Part shown: positions 18,525-27,717 of the stretch, piece after piece
Layout of the letters: every line of letters begins with the position of its first letter
How positions within the stretch are numbered: position 1 is the first letter of the stretch
Source of the DNA: Sporosarcina sp. FSL K6-3457
GTDB lineage: Bacteria; Bacillota; Bacilli; Bacillales_A; Planococcaceae
DNA: 64,000 bases
NCBI RefSeq assembly: GCF_038007285.1
Contig: NZ_JBBOWX010000001.1
Span: 2,621,501-2,685,500 of the forward strand
Reading direction: 5' to 3'
The notes under the pieces: model-generated
What the model saw: only the letters and a program-made list of their open reading frames with translations
Told to the model about the DNA's origin: nothing
The model's database searches: none
Made by a program: the position numbers and the translations under genes

Positions 18525-19718
18525 TTAAGTCCTCCCAATCGCATGCATAGTGACTTGTCCAGTTCCACCACCAGAGATGTAGACGCCAGTGTAAAGCGTT
18601 AAACCATTTTCCTGTGCAGTTATAAACGAGACAGCAGGCCGTGAACTACTACCATATACTTGAGCATTGACAGTTGGAATAGCCCTGTATTTTTGACTGA
18701 AGTTAATGGTGACAGATCCATTGAACGGCACGGTAGCCCACTCCGTCCACACATTTCCTTTTTTTAGTCCGGTACCATCTTCATCCTCGTCAGAACTTAA
18801 ACTAATCTCCATATAAGAGATGCCCGTCATATGAATCTGGTCTATTAATTTGAAGCCTTTATCTTCCTCATCTTCGTCATTTAAATCATCACCAGGTCTA
18901 AAAAAATCTAGGAATGTGTTGCCTACTTGTATCCGCGGTGTGATTTTTTGAAACGGATTTCTTTCATAGGATAATACTCGTAAGACTGTATCGACGTGCA
19001 ATAAATCATCAATAATGCGCACACTATCGCCCAATTCAAGCGAGGATAAATCTTCATATTCGGACAAATGCCCCATATCTAATACATCAACTTCATAAGC
19101 ATACCGCGGCGCTATATCTCTATAATCAAAATCAGTTTCGACGCCTATTAAATTTTCACCTAATTTAAATACTAACGGGTTAATCCCAGACCCTATTTTC
19201 CCCCGCCCTTCTACAATGTTGACTTCGTAGTTATCCCACAGCATTTCATAGTTTAAAAATCGAGCGAGTTCTATCAATTTCCCTCTGGCATCCTTAGAGG
19301 ATGGCCGAAAGTAAATGACACCAATAATATCCGAATTGGCGACGTGTCCAAGTTCAAAGGGTGTTCCAGTCAAGATTTGCCGCACAATATTTTCGGGTGT
19401 GTCCTCATATTCTTCGACTTCATCGGGATAATCAATTAAATGATATGATACATGCTCGTATTCTACTTTAAAGTCAATTTTCGAGTCTCTTATATTTTGC
19501 GCCCTCGCTATTTTGAAATATTGCCCATCTACATCTATCAATAGTAGATGACTCAAATAACTCGCAACTTGACTCGATGGAGTTCGAAAAGATAAGGTGT
19601 AACCTGCGTTAATTTCCTCGCGTACGATAGGGTCGATAATATCATACAGCTTTGTAACTTCTTGTTTAGTGTCTCTGTCTATGACAGGGAGATAAGGTCT
19701 ATCCTCCACCGCTATCAC
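18525..19718 (-). CDS. Phage tail-spike / endopeptidase-type minor structural protein with H-type lectin-like C-terminus
   Basis: 397 residues. The N-terminal ~265 residues follow the prophage endopeptidase tail (Tal-like) pattern: beta-rich hub with YDIIDPIVREEINAGYTL and repeated Y-E-H/V strands. The last ~85 residues (YRAIPTVNAQVYG ... GVYISGGGTGQVTMHAIG) resemble the H-type lectin/receptor-binding domain often at the C-terminus of such proteins. It should form the tail tip below Dit and help bind the host surface. Confidence 0.8.
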   Translation of the reverse strand: MIAVEDRPYLPVIDRDTKQEVTKLYDIIDPIVREEINAGYTLSFRTPSSQVASYLSHLLLIDVDGQYFKIARAQNIRDSKIDFKVEYEHVSYHLIDYPDEVEEYEDTPENIVRQILTGTPFELGHVANSDIIGVIYFRPSSKDARGKLIELARFLNYEMLWDNYEVNIVEGRGKIGSGINPLVFKLGENLIGVETDFDYRDIAPRYAYEVDVLDMGHLSEYEDLSSLELGDSVRIIDDLLHVDTVLRVLSYERNPFQKITPRIQVGNTFLDFFRPGDDLNDEDEEDKGFKLIDQIHMTGISYMEISLSSDEDEDGTGLKKGNVWTEWATVPFNGSVTINFSQKYRAIPTVNAQVYGSSSRPAVSFITAQENGLTLYTGVYISGGGTGQVTMHAIGRT

Positions 19719-19719
19719 C

Positions 19720-20091
19720 TCAATCCAACGATACTTTTAAAGCGCCTGTTTCAATCTTAATCCCGCCGCCAGACGACTCTATAGGCGTGGTTAGCGCTTT
19801 GTAAGCAAGTAAATTACCCCCGTACTGAGCATCTCGTACGCCCGCATGCGTTACAGATTCATATCCTCCGGCAATTGCCGGAAATTCGATTGGTGCCGCA
19901 TTACTAATAGTAGCTTTACCACCGACTGCACTGGGATATGAAAAACCAATACTTTGACGTTGGTAACCAGCACTACCAACCTCTACACCGCTATCATCCT
20001 CACCTGGATTGGACCTGTATAAGGCTAAAAAAGAACCAGCAAATTCACTACTTAATATTTTCATCTCCAAATACTTGCTCAAATTCGACAT
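19720..20091 (-). CDS. Phage tail fibre / minor structural protein (gp80-like)
   Basis: 123 residues. The series LALYRSNPGEDDSGVEV, AGYQRQSIGF, ATISNAAPIEFPA and VTHAGVRDAQYGGNLLAY is the recognisable signature of small tail fibre proteins that begin with an ALY-type strand and a GGYAR-like turn. It sits between Dit and the Tal-like protein. Confidence 0.75.
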   Translation of the reverse strand: MSNLSKYLEMKILSSEFAGSFLALYRSNPGEDDSGVEVGSAGYQRQSIGFSYPSAVGGKATISNAAPIEFPAIAGGYESVTHAGVRDAQYGGNLLAYKALTTPIESSGGGIKIETGALKVSLD

Positions 20092-20094
20092 TAT

Positions 20095-20490
20095 TCACAC
20101 CCCTTTTGCATATGGCTTGCAACGAAACACAACAGTAAACGTGCCGTACTGCGCAATTTGCTCCGTATTAATATTCCCCGTAACTTTTCCATTGTAAAAA
20201 TAACTTGGATCATCATCAAAGATTAATCGCTTACGCTCGTCTGTGGTTAGCCACACGCCGACTTGTCTGCATGCATCAAAAAAAGACATCCCTGGTGGAG
20301 TGTCAAGAAAAAAATCGACCTCTACATTGATGTCTTTTGCGGATTTGTCAGCAATCAAGAAATCCCCATCCTTATGTGGGATAGGGATATATTCATCCTT
20401 GTTGTCCGGCATCAAGGGGCGTCTTGACGATAGCATCACTAAATTTAATGTACTGCAATGTATGCTATTAAAACGTACTCCATCAGTCAT
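20095..20490 (-). CDS. Distal tail protein (Dit), short form
   Basis: 131 residues ending in FTVVFRCKPYAKGV, which is the end of the N-terminal beta-sandwich of Dit. The family's C-terminal galectin-like domain (about 120 residues more) is missing, so this is a ring-only Dit. It lies between the tape measure and tip genes and overlaps the tape measure end by 4 bases. Confidence 0.78.
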   Translation of the reverse strand: MTDGVRFNSIHCSTLNLVMLSSRRPLMPDNKDEYIPIPHKDGDFLIADKSAKDINVEVDFFLDTPPGMSFFDACRQVGVWLTTDERKRLIFDDDPSYFYNGKVTGNINTEQIAQYGTFTVVFRCKPYAKGV

Positions 20491-23400
20491 CTTCCGCCCC
20501 TCCCTCTATTGGTCTGTTGTTCTAAATTATAGAATTCCCGCGCAACTTTCTTGATATCCATCTCTTCGCGCACATGGAATACAGCACCTTCTAGCATTCG
20601 CTCATAGTTATACGTATTATTTTGGATGACCCCTTTTTCGTTTGCAGCTGAAGGAATTGGACCAGACGCCAATACCATCGAATCCGAGGAAGGCAAAGCT
20701 AAATTCGCCATATCCCCCATCACCTGCGCTGTTTTTTTCAATTCTGCATCCACATTTTGCAATAACCCGCTACTAGACAAGTCTATATTCAAAGCCGACT
20801 CCATCGCATCTTTGACAGACGTAGCAATAGACATCGCTTTTTCCTTCAAAGCAGATTCCATTGACGACAACCCGTCCAGCAAACTTGACATTGCATTCTT
20901 CCCAATGCCTTCAAGCCCCGCGAACTCTTCATCCGCCGTCGTGGTGAGTGCACGTATCTGTTCGATAAAGCTATCCTTTTCCGCATCCAATTCTGCGTTC
21001 GCTGCACTATAGACACCTTCAATATTTTTAGCCATATCATCACGCATCCCAGACATTTCATTTACGGCCAAAGTACGTGCTAATGCAGCTTTTTCTTTAT
21101 ACATATCAGAGTACTTCGATAACTGATCGCTCGTTAATTCGTTCAGCGCGATTAGATCCGGTAACGCCTTCGGTCCCATCTCCCTGATTTCCGCAAGCAT
21201 TCCAACATCAAGTGGATGAGATGATAGTTTTTCCATCTCTGACTGCCATCGTTTTAAACCGTCTAGCTGGCCTTGCAAGTTATTAAAAATCTGGTCGCCC
21301 GTTCGTTCGACTTTAATATCGAACTGATCATATAAACTTACAAAGGAAAACAGCGACTTGGCCCTATCGTCTTCCGCCTTCATGTATTCTTTCTGTAAAT
21401 CTTCCGCACTTTTTTTAGCACGTTCATTAATATCATTGATTTTCTTCGTATGGTCCGTCTGTATTTTCACAACTTCATCATTGACTACTTTGAGTGATTT
21501 CTGATAAGCCTTTTGAGCATCCACACGCTCTTTTGTACCGACTTTAAACTCTTGCGTAGCCTTCTTCCATACTTCGACTTCTGCAACCATGGATAGCTCT
21601 TCTGTGGATTTCTTGTCCTCGACAAATTGTTTAATAGCAGCGAGTCGCTCTTTGGCAGCTTGGGCCTCTTTCTTTTGCATATCCGCCCAAGCTTTATCAT
21701 TAGCCGCAATAAGTTTCTTTTGCTCATCTTCATTCAGCTTTATTAATTTAGCAGACGCATCCTGCTGAATCTGATAGACTCTTTTTTCGCCAGTCGTTAC
21801 GATTTGACCTTTTTTATTTTTACTGGTTTTCAGTGCATTTTGGGACGATTGCGCTGTCTTTCTTGCAAGTTCAGCGCGTTTTTTGGAGTAATCATCCTTG
21901 ATGGCCACTCGTTTCTTTTCATTTTCATCATCTATCTTGACAATTTCATCGGCATTTTTTTTAGATGCATCTGCAATAACTTTACCGAGTTCTTCCACAA
22001 CTTTTTTATTTTCATCAAATGTGGACGCGACACCGACAGCAACACCTCTACCAGTATCCGCGCCTAGAGGTATCATTTCAGTAGCCGGGGATGCAATGCC
22101 CATGACCTTCGCGAATGACTCCTTAATGCTGTTACCAAGCTCTTTTGCTTTATCCCACAAAGCAGATGCCATACTACCAATCCCGTTGATTAACCCGAGT
22201 ATGATATCTTTACCGATTTGTTTTAAGTTGATGCCTTTAAAAAATTTCATGACACCATTCCAAATTGTTGAGATTACATTTTTCACTGTACCGAAAATAT
22301 TTTTAATGGACGATAACATGTTTGTGAAATTCGTTTTGACACCGCTATAAATTCCTTTTGCGACTGTTACAACAATTTCCCTCAACGCATTCCAAATCGA
22401 TGCCCCAAACGCTCTTAATGTTCCGAAAATATTTACGGTTGTATTATACATATTTCGGAAGAAACCAAGCACAGAGTTGACCATGCCGTTTGCTAAATTT
22501 CGTCCTGTTGTTGCAAAACTTTTGAAAAAGTTAACAATGCCTGTTGCGAGACTTTTAATGATTCCCAAGCTATTTTTCAACAGATTGGCAAATAGCGCAC
22601 GTAAGCCACCGACAAACGTTAGAGTCATCCAGCCTATGATGAAATCAATTGCGCCGAAAAATATCTGCTTGATACCTTCCCACATTTTTCCGAAATCACC
22701 AGTGAATAATCCAGTGAATACTTTGACCAATCCCATGATGATGTCAAGCGCTCCGCCAATTACTTGTTTGATGGCTGTCCACACCATATCGATGATGAAT
22801 AATACACCTGGCATCACAAATTCAATAACCGCCATAATGCCGTTAAACACATTTTCGACAGCGGCCAAAAACTGAGCACCGTTTTCATCCCAGAAAGTTT
22901 TAATGGCTGCTAGTTTTTCTTGGACAAATGAGGAGATATGACCGATTGCAATAGTGACGGCGTTTTTCAATACCTCGAATGCAGTAGTGACAGTAGTCCG
23001 GAAAGTCTCACTTTTTGTCCATAGCTGTTGGAATATCAAACCAAGCCCAGCAACAGCCAACACAGCAAGTCCAATTGGACCTGTTAACGCTCCGATTAGA
23101 CCACCAGCACCTGCCGCACCGCCTGCCAGTCCACCAAATGCGCTAATGAGGACGCCGATGTTTGTAACCATAAATCCAATTGCAGTCAAGACGGGTCCGA
23201 GTACAGCAGCAAATCCTGCTACTGCAATAATCGTACCTTGTAGCCCTGTATCTAATTCAGTAAATTTAGTGGCAAATTCCCCAACCATTTCAATAACTGG
23301 TTTCACGACATCTAGCATGTGGAGCAATGATGGGATAAGGGCGCCGCCGAGTGTCATACCGACCTCTTTAATAGCATTCTTGAATGTTGCCAATTGTGCC

Positions 23401-24590
23401 TCTGTTGTCTTGTAGCGTTCAGCTGCTTCATTTTGCAGTGCGGTGCCATCTTCCCACGCTGAATTTGCTATTTGCATGGATTCTGCAAGCAGTTCGTTAG
23501 CACCACCAACCCGAAGGAGGGTATCCCTCAATAAAACACCGTCTATACCCATTTCTTGCAACATGTTAATTGCCGATGTTCCGTTCTCTTCCGCATTTGC
23601 TAACCCATCAATAAATGATGCGATAGCTCCCATAGCATCTTCTTCAAACGATTTTTTGAACTGTTCGCCAGTCATGCCTGCAACATCTGCAAAGCCCTGT
23701 AAATCCACTCCAGCATCAAGAATTGCCTTCAATTCAACTTTGGTCATGCCCATGTCTTCCGCCATATTGCCAAATGCTTTACCACTGTGGGAAGCCATCA
23801 TTTGCAAATCACGCAAAGACATTCCGGTACCCGCTAACACTTCCTGTACTTTTGTAAATCCCGATGAAGTGGCGACCTGCATGCTGGACATAACACGCGA
23901 CATTGCCGTTCCGCCCATCTCAGCGCGAATACCTACGGAAGTGAGGGCTGTTGAAAGGGCTATAATATCCGCCTCAGACATACCGATTTGTGCCCCGGCA
24001 CCCGCCAGCCGCAAGCCCATATCTACAATTTCTGACTCAGTAGTTGCAAAGTTATTCCCTAAATCAACAATAGTAGCGCCTAGTTTGCTGAAATCATTTT
24101 GTGACATGTTCATGATATTTGCAAAACGGGCAAGAGCCGTAGCTGCTTCATCCGCGCTCATATTCGTAGCGACTCCTAAATCACTCATAGTGCTGGTAAA
24201 GGATAAGATGTTTTTCGTTTCAATCCCTAATTGTCCTGCCGCTTCAGCGATTCCGGCTAATTCAGTAGCGCTTGTCGGACCTGCTTTTGCCATATCCCTA
24301 ATGCCTGTTTCTAATTCAGCAAACACTTCTTCCGTTGCATCAACTGTTTTTCTAACGCCTGCAAATGCTGATTCAAAGTCGATAGCCGCTTTAAGAGATC
24401 CACCACCAATTGCCGCGAGTGGCACCGTGATACTTTTCGTAAGTGCGCCGCCCGCATTTGATAAGTCCCGACCAACATTTTCAATACTACGGCCAAACCG
24501 TTGCACTTCTGATTGCGCTTGATTAAATGTGTCTGATAGTCCGCCCATATTTCCGATGATTCCCACGGTCAACTGACCTAATAGCGACAT
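20487..24590 (-). CDS. Phage tail tape measure protein
   Basis: 1367 residues. The N-terminal TP901-type tape-measure domain (FESAFAGVRKTVDAT ... MSADEAATALARFANIM, about 65-260) is followed by a Gly/Ala-rich hydrophobic region (about 440-515) and then helical stretches with Lys/Glu-rich coiled coil (about 830-1110). At the usual ~1.5 angstrom per residue a tail near 200 nm is implied, consistent with a siphovirus. AAAGGAG precedes the ATG. Confidence 0.95.
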   Translation of the reverse strand: MSLLGQLTVGIIGNMGGLSDTFNQAQSEVQRFGRSIENVGRDLSNAGGALTKSITVPLAAIGGGSLKAAIDFESAFAGVRKTVDATEEVFAELETGIRDMAKAGPTSATELAGIAEAAGQLGIETKNILSFTSTMSDLGVATNMSADEAATALARFANIMNMSQNDFSKLGATIVDLGNNFATTESEIVDMGLRLAGAGAQIGMSEADIIALSTALTSVGIRAEMGGTAMSRVMSSMQVATSSGFTKVQEVLAGTGMSLRDLQMMASHSGKAFGNMAEDMGMTKVELKAILDAGVDLQGFADVAGMTGEQFKKSFEEDAMGAIASFIDGLANAEENGTSAINMLQEMGIDGVLLRDTLLRVGGANELLAESMQIANSAWEDGTALQNEAAERYKTTEAQLATFKNAIKEVGMTLGGALIPSLLHMLDVVKPVIEMVGEFATKFTELDTGLQGTIIAVAGFAAVLGPVLTAIGFMVTNIGVLISAFGGLAGGAAGAGGLIGALTGPIGLAVLAVAGLGLIFQQLWTKSETFRTTVTTAFEVLKNAVTIAIGHISSFVQEKLAAIKTFWDENGAQFLAAVENVFNGIMAVIEFVMPGVLFIIDMVWTAIKQVIGGALDIIMGLVKVFTGLFTGDFGKMWEGIKQIFFGAIDFIIGWMTLTFVGGLRALFANLLKNSLGIIKSLATGIVNFFKSFATTGRNLANGMVNSVLGFFRNMYNTTVNIFGTLRAFGASIWNALREIVVTVAKGIYSGVKTNFTNMLSSIKNIFGTVKNVISTIWNGVMKFFKGINLKQIGKDIILGLINGIGSMASALWDKAKELGNSIKESFAKVMGIASPATEMIPLGADTGRGVAVGVASTFDENKKVVEELGKVIADASKKNADEIVKIDDENEKKRVAIKDDYSKKRAELARKTAQSSQNALKTSKNKKGQIVTTGEKRVYQIQQDASAKLIKLNEDEQKKLIAANDKAWADMQKKEAQAAKERLAAIKQFVEDKKSTEELSMVAEVEVWKKATQEFKVGTKERVDAQKAYQKSLKVVNDEVVKIQTDHTKKINDINERAKKSAEDLQKEYMKAEDDRAKSLFSFVSLYDQFDIKVERTGDQIFNNLQGQLDGLKRWQSEMEKLSSHPLDVGMLAEIREMGPKALPDLIALNELTSDQLSKYSDMYKEKAALARTLAVNEMSGMRDDMAKNIEGVYSAANAELDAEKDSFIEQIRALTTTADEEFAGLEGIGKNAMSSLLDGLSSMESALKEKAMSIATSVKDAMESALNIDLSSSGLLQNVDAELKKTAQVMGDMANLALPSSDSMVLASGPIPSAANEKGVIQNNTYNYERMLEGAVFHVREEMDIKKVAREFYNLEQQTNRGRGGR

Positions 24591-24905
24591 TTACACATCT
24601 CCTTTCTCGCTATTAGGAGTCTTGATTCTGTCCCCATAGCGTTTATGAAAAGCGGCTAAATCCGGCGTGGTTGAAACATTCTTTTTCTTCGGTTCTTCCG
24701 CACCAAAAAGGCCAACCGCAATGCGACTGACCAAAATGTTTGCTTTATCTTTTTCGAATTCAATACCGTGGTCGTGATACATGTAGATTTCTATAAGCGT
24801 CATATAGTCGAGCATGTGAGTAGGTGTTGCCCAAGCATACATGCTGCCCATTCGTGCAAAGATTTTCCCGAGTTCGATTTCAATCGGCTTCCCGGGCTTT
24901 ACTCG
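24591..24905 (-). CDS. Tail assembly chaperone, frameshift extension (gpGT-type)
   Basis: This frame has no ribosome site before its internal ATG (24851). It is open from the slippery site at 24905-24911, so it is best read as the -1 frameshift extension of the chaperone at 24899-25228. The fusion would be about 212 residues (108 + 104). This is the standard way siphophages make the longer chaperone that loads on the tape measure, which follows directly. Confidence 0.8.
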   Translation of the reverse strand, partial: RVKPGKPIEIELGKIFARMGSMYAWATPTHMLDYMTLIEIYMYHDHGIEFEKDKANILVSRIAVGLFGAEEPKKKNVSTTPDLAAFHKRYGDRIKTPNSEKGDV

Positions 24906-25228
24906 TTTTTTACTTCTTCCGCCTTTTTCGCGCGGTCACGCATTGGTTTCAACACAAATTCAATGAGTGCTAGAAGTTGGTCAATGCTGGTGTTATCAAT
25001 AATCCAGTCTTCTGTAATATCGGACTTGGATGGTTTACAAATTTTCGTCACCAGATCCAGAACGATTGGAAAGCTTTCATCCGAACCACTTGTTAAGATG
25101 CTTGACTTTTTCGCAATTTCCAATGTGACGCGTGACGGAATTTTCGACACATCAATTTCAACACCTGCTAAAATTACGGTACGTTTATCTGGCACCAGTT
25201 TATCTAAATCTAAAATATTTGCATCCAT
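24899..25228 (-). CDS. Tail assembly chaperone, short form (gpG-type)
   Basis: 109 residues between the major tail protein and tape measure, the fixed position of this chaperone. It is mainly helical with a charged C-terminus ending in VKNE. The codons GTA AAA AAC near the end contain the slippery heptamer A AAA AAC. The start at 25228 follows a GAGGATAA region. Confidence 0.85.
   Translation of the reverse strand: MDANILDLDKLVPDKRTVILAGVEIDVSKIPSRVTLEIAKKSSILTSGSDESFPIVLDLVTKICKPSKSDITEDWIIDNTSIDQLLALIEFVLKPMRDRAKKAEEVKNE
24905..24911 (-). promoter_or_regulatory. Programmed -1 ribosomal frameshift site (A AAA AAC)
   Basis: Read on the minus strand, the heptamer sits in the exact X XXY YYZ phase of the upstream frame, one sense codon before the stop. 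Slipping back one base opens 104 further codons. Confidence 0.85.
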
Positions 25229-25247
25229 TTATTTATCCTCCAATTAG

Positions 25248-25274
25248 AAAAAAGCACCCTTTTATAGAGTGCTT
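25248..25274 (-). terminator. Terminator between major tail protein and tail chaperone
   Basis: Stem AAGCAC...GTGCTT followed by TTTTTT on the minus strand. It probably limits expression of the chaperone and tape measure relative to the abundant tail tube protein. Confidence 0.75.
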
Positions 25275-25308
25275 TTCATATTTTATTTTCAAGTATTCTG
25301 TTAGTAAA

Positions 25309-25896
25309 TCACGGCGTCGGAACTGCGCCCTGCTCGCTGTAAATTTCAAATAACTGTTCGCCGAGAACCTTGCTTGTATCCACAAAACCAACCATTTCGA
25401 TTGGCGTAGCCGCCGGATCGTCATCATCTTCAGATGGGAAATTAATAGTAATTCCTGTTTCGGTAGTCGCTTTGAAAACTGTAATACGGAACTCTTCATC
25501 TTTTTCATTGTAGTTTGTGACACGGACTACACGGGGTTTGAATTCGCTAAACCCACCCGATAGCAATTGGATAGCCGCTTTCTTCGCCGCTTCACCTTCG
25601 CCTTCCACAGCGGGGATTTCCGTCAATTTGTCGATACCACCACGCAACATAGCAAGCGTTTCGAGATTGATTTCTACTAAATCACCTGCTAGCTTCGCCG
25701 TATGATTTTTCAAAAACTCTTTAATCACACCGACGTTATCCGCTCTGACCGTCACTTTCTCCCATGACTCTTCAAAAGTGACACCGTTCATGGCGCCTAA
25801 ATCGACTAATGTTTCTTCCGTTTCCCCGACCTCAAATTTTGCTGAACCGAAAATAATAGTGTCAGCATTCTGCGTTGTTGTCATTGTTCTTGTCAT
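25309..25896 (-). CDS. Major tail protein
   Basis: 195 residues, beta-rich, with the typical opening (ADTIIFGSAKFEVG ... DLGAMNGVTFEES) and an acidic stretch DDDDPAAT before the end. It forms the tail tube. GGAGGAA precedes the ATG. Its position before a terminator and the frameshifted chaperone fits. Confidence 0.85.
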   Translation of the reverse strand: MTRTMTTTQNADTIIFGSAKFEVGETEETLVDLGAMNGVTFEESWEKVTVRADNVGVIKEFLKNHTAKLAGDLVEINLETLAMLRGGIDKLTEIPAVEGEGEAAKKAAIQLLSGGFSEFKPRVVRVTNYNEKDEEFRITVFKATTETGITINFPSEDDDDPAATPIEMVGFVDTSKVLGEQLFEIYSEQGAVPTP

Positions 25897-25899
25897 GTA

Positions 25900-26052
25900 T
25901 TATTCCTCCTCAATATCAATTTCGCTAGTGTCTGTTATGCTAATAGATACTTCTTTATTTTTGTATTTAGCAATAAATTCCTTGACTGGAATGTCGTCTA
26001 TACAAAGTTCATTATCAGCATTTTCCTTCAATACGCCATAAATACTTAACAT
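25900..26052 (-). CDS. Small acidic phage protein
   Basis: 50 residues with a very good GGGAGGAA ribosome site; it ends just before the major tail protein start. Acidic (ends SEIDIEEE), no membrane segment, no known family. Position between the tail-completion protein and tail tube suggests a small structural or assembly factor. Confidence 0.65.
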   Translation of the reverse strand: MLSIYGVLKENADNELCIDDIPVKEFIAKYKNKEVSISITDTSEIDIEEE

Positions 26053-26055
26053 ATT

Positions 26056-26433
26056 TCATTCCTCCCGATAAATAAATTTAAAATCAATTGCAATATGATA
26101 AAGTTTTGTACGATCTTCATACTGATCAACCGAGTTTTCATATACACCTTGGATAATTCGCGTACTGCCCATATTCCCTTTGAAGCGCTGAAAAGCGTAT
26201 CGAATTTCTTTTTCAATTTCCTTAGCCTCTGTATACCGAGTGGAAAACACAGAAAATTGATAGCGAGGAAAAGCGACGTCAATGTTATGGTGACGTGCAC
26301 CAGAAATTTCAAGGTACGCCACAGACGGCATAGTTGCGTTTTCAGGTATCCACCCAGGATGTACACGGGTATCCAGTAACTCTTTTAATCGTGGTTGAGC
26401 GAGTAAGTGATTTCGCAAATCAACAGCAATCAT
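26056..26433 (-). CDS. Tail completion protein (DUF3168-type)
   Basis: 125 residues with the family layout: N-terminal LRNHLLAQPRLKELLDTRV, then MPSVAYLEIS and a beta-rich end (YHIAIDFKFIY). Lambda gpU-like proteins of this type cap the tail for head joining. Located after the HK97 gp10 homologue as usual. Confidence 0.8.
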   Translation of the reverse strand: MIAVDLRNHLLAQPRLKELLDTRVHPGWIPENATMPSVAYLEISGARHHNIDVAFPRYQFSVFSTRYTEAKEIEKEIRYAFQRFKGNMGSTRIIQGVYENSVDQYEDRTKLYHIAIDFKFIYREE

Positions 26434-26437
26434 GCAA

Positions 26438-26851
26438 TCACGTCCCTTGTGCTAGTAGCGCTGCGCGTAAACCGTTAACCAAGTGCTTACGTATCTTTGA
26501 CTTACTTTTATCCAACGACGGGCGTAAAAACGGGCGTGGTGGTTGGTGACTACTCCCTAGTTCATAAAAAGTAATGTAGAAACGATTCGCCTTATCACCA
26601 ACGACCACATTTGCATAAAAGAAGCCTTTTTTGTTAGTCCCAACTTCTATTTTCAACGATTCGCGTGCCGCACCAGATTTAATAGGCACACGGGCATCGG
26701 CTTCACGAAAGACAATTTCAGCAGCTTCAGCAACAAGGATTCTCAATTGCTCCTTTAATGCTTCGTCTGCGTTTTGTAACGCTCTGACTACATCGTCTAC
26801 ACCCTCAATACGTAACCGCATCCGGCTGTTCGGTCTCATCCTGCGCGCCAT
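26438..26851 (-). CDS. HK97 gp10-family phage protein
   Basis: 137 residues starting MARRMRPNS. Family hallmarks are the amphipathic helix (ALKEQLRILVAEAAEIVFREADARVPIKSG split around AARESL) and the C-terminal PPRPFLRPSLDKSK. It is a neck/tail connector protein. The ATG overlaps the head-closure stop (TAATG), so the two are coupled. Confidence 0.85.
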   Translation of the reverse strand: MARRMRPNSRMRLRIEGVDDVVRALQNADEALKEQLRILVAEAAEIVFREADARVPIKSGAARESLKIEVGTNKKGFFYANVVVGDKANRFYITFYELGSSHQPPRPFLRPSLDKSKSKIRKHLVNGLRAALLAQGT

Positions 26852-27174
26852 TATTGACGCCCCCTGCACATAATTTGCAGTTCTTTTTCGGCAAATTCTG
26901 GTTCAATGACATATAAAAATTCAAATTCAGAACCTTTAATTCTTGCAGCCATCGTCCTGTCAATCCCTTCACGATACCGAATCCGTATTCGTGTAGTAAC
27001 TTCTGCGTTGACTTGCATGGCCGCAAAGAGTTCACGCCCGTACAGCGGCTCAATCGCCGCCCATACAGTCGCTACTGGTTGCCAATCATCGAGTGGTTGC
27101 CCCGCCTCATCCACATCTTCCGGAGTGGGAGGACGAATGATACTAATGCGATTTCTTAATTTACCAATGTTCAC
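26851..27174 (-). CDS. Phage head closure protein
   Basis: 107 residues of the head-tail joining family (SPP1 gp16-like): LRNRISIIRPP, DDWQPVATVWAAIEPLYGREL, RIRIRYREGI are characteristic. It plugs the portal after packaging. It overlaps the upstream gene by 4 bases. Confidence 0.87.
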   Translation of the reverse strand: MNIGKLRNRISIIRPPTPEDVDEAGQPLDDWQPVATVWAAIEPLYGRELFAAMQVNAEVTTRIRIRYREGIDRTMAARIKGSEFEFLYVIEPEFAEKELQIMCRGRQ

Positions 27175-27386
27175 TTTGCATCATCTTTTTTCTTTTCTAC
27201 CTTTTCAACTTCTTGCTTTTCCGGTACTTTTTTCGGCTTTTCTGGTACTTCCACTTTTTCGATAAACCTTAACTTAATAAGGTTTTCAGCACGGCTTTCA
27301 TCCGCCGTTGTATAACCATCACCAGCCGAAAATAATTTCATTTTCTGTTCCCGACACTTGAAACGTTTCAAAACTTTGTATTTCAT
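27171..27386 (-). CDS. Small Lys-rich phage protein in the connector cluster
   Basis: 71 residues. The first ~45 resemble the short MKYKVLKRF ... AENLIKLRFIEKV proteins often found between connector genes of HK97-type phages. The rest is a Lys/Glu/Pro-rich tail. Function unknown. Confidence 0.7.
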   Translation of the reverse strand: MKYKVLKRFKCREQKMKLFSAGDGYTTADESRAENLIKLRFIEKVEVPEKPKKVPEKQEVEKVEKKKDDAK

Positions 27387-27401
27387 CTACAATCTCTCCT
27401 C

Positions 27402-27671
27402 TCAACAATACGTAAGTTGTGCTATCATACTTTCAACCGTGTAGCGTACTTTTTCACCCACACGGAAATTGTTCATTTCACGATTTTCATACCAGTCCAT
27501 GACAAGTACTAGGCAAAACAACTTTGCTTGCTTATTTGTTTCATCAAAATCTTTACCCGTCGCATTTTTCAAATACGCCTCAGCTGCTTCGGTTAACATC
27601 CGAATCATACTGTCGTCATCTTCAATATCCACGCGAAGCCATTCTTTTGTTTCTTCCAAAGTGAGAATCAT
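27402..27671 (-). CDS. Head-tail connector protein (gp6-like)
   Basis: 89 residues, all helical: LEETKEWLRVDIEDDDSMIRMLTEAAEAYLKNATG is the family signature (HK97 gp6 / SPP1 gp15). It docks on the portal ring. It lies directly after the capsid gene and its terminator. Confidence 0.87.
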   Translation of the reverse strand: MILTLEETKEWLRVDIEDDDSMIRMLTEAAEAYLKNATGKDFDETNKQAKLFCLVLVMDWYENREMNNFRVGEKVRYTVESMIAQLTYC

Positions 27672-27688
27672 ACTTTCACCTCATTCAT

Positions 27689-27714
27689 AAAAAAAAGACG
27701 GTCATAGGACCGCC
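27689..27714 (-). terminator. Terminator after the capsid gene
   Basis: GGCGGTC / GACCGTC stem with a 4-base loop and eight T on the minus strand. It gives capsid mRNA a defined 3' end and reduces read-through to connector genes. Confidence 0.85.
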
Positions 27715-27717
27715 TTG

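Noticed and set aside
20626..24522. Long plus-strand open frames opposite the tape measure gene
   Set aside because: They are low-complexity antisense readings of the Ala/Lys-rich gene, without ribosome sites.
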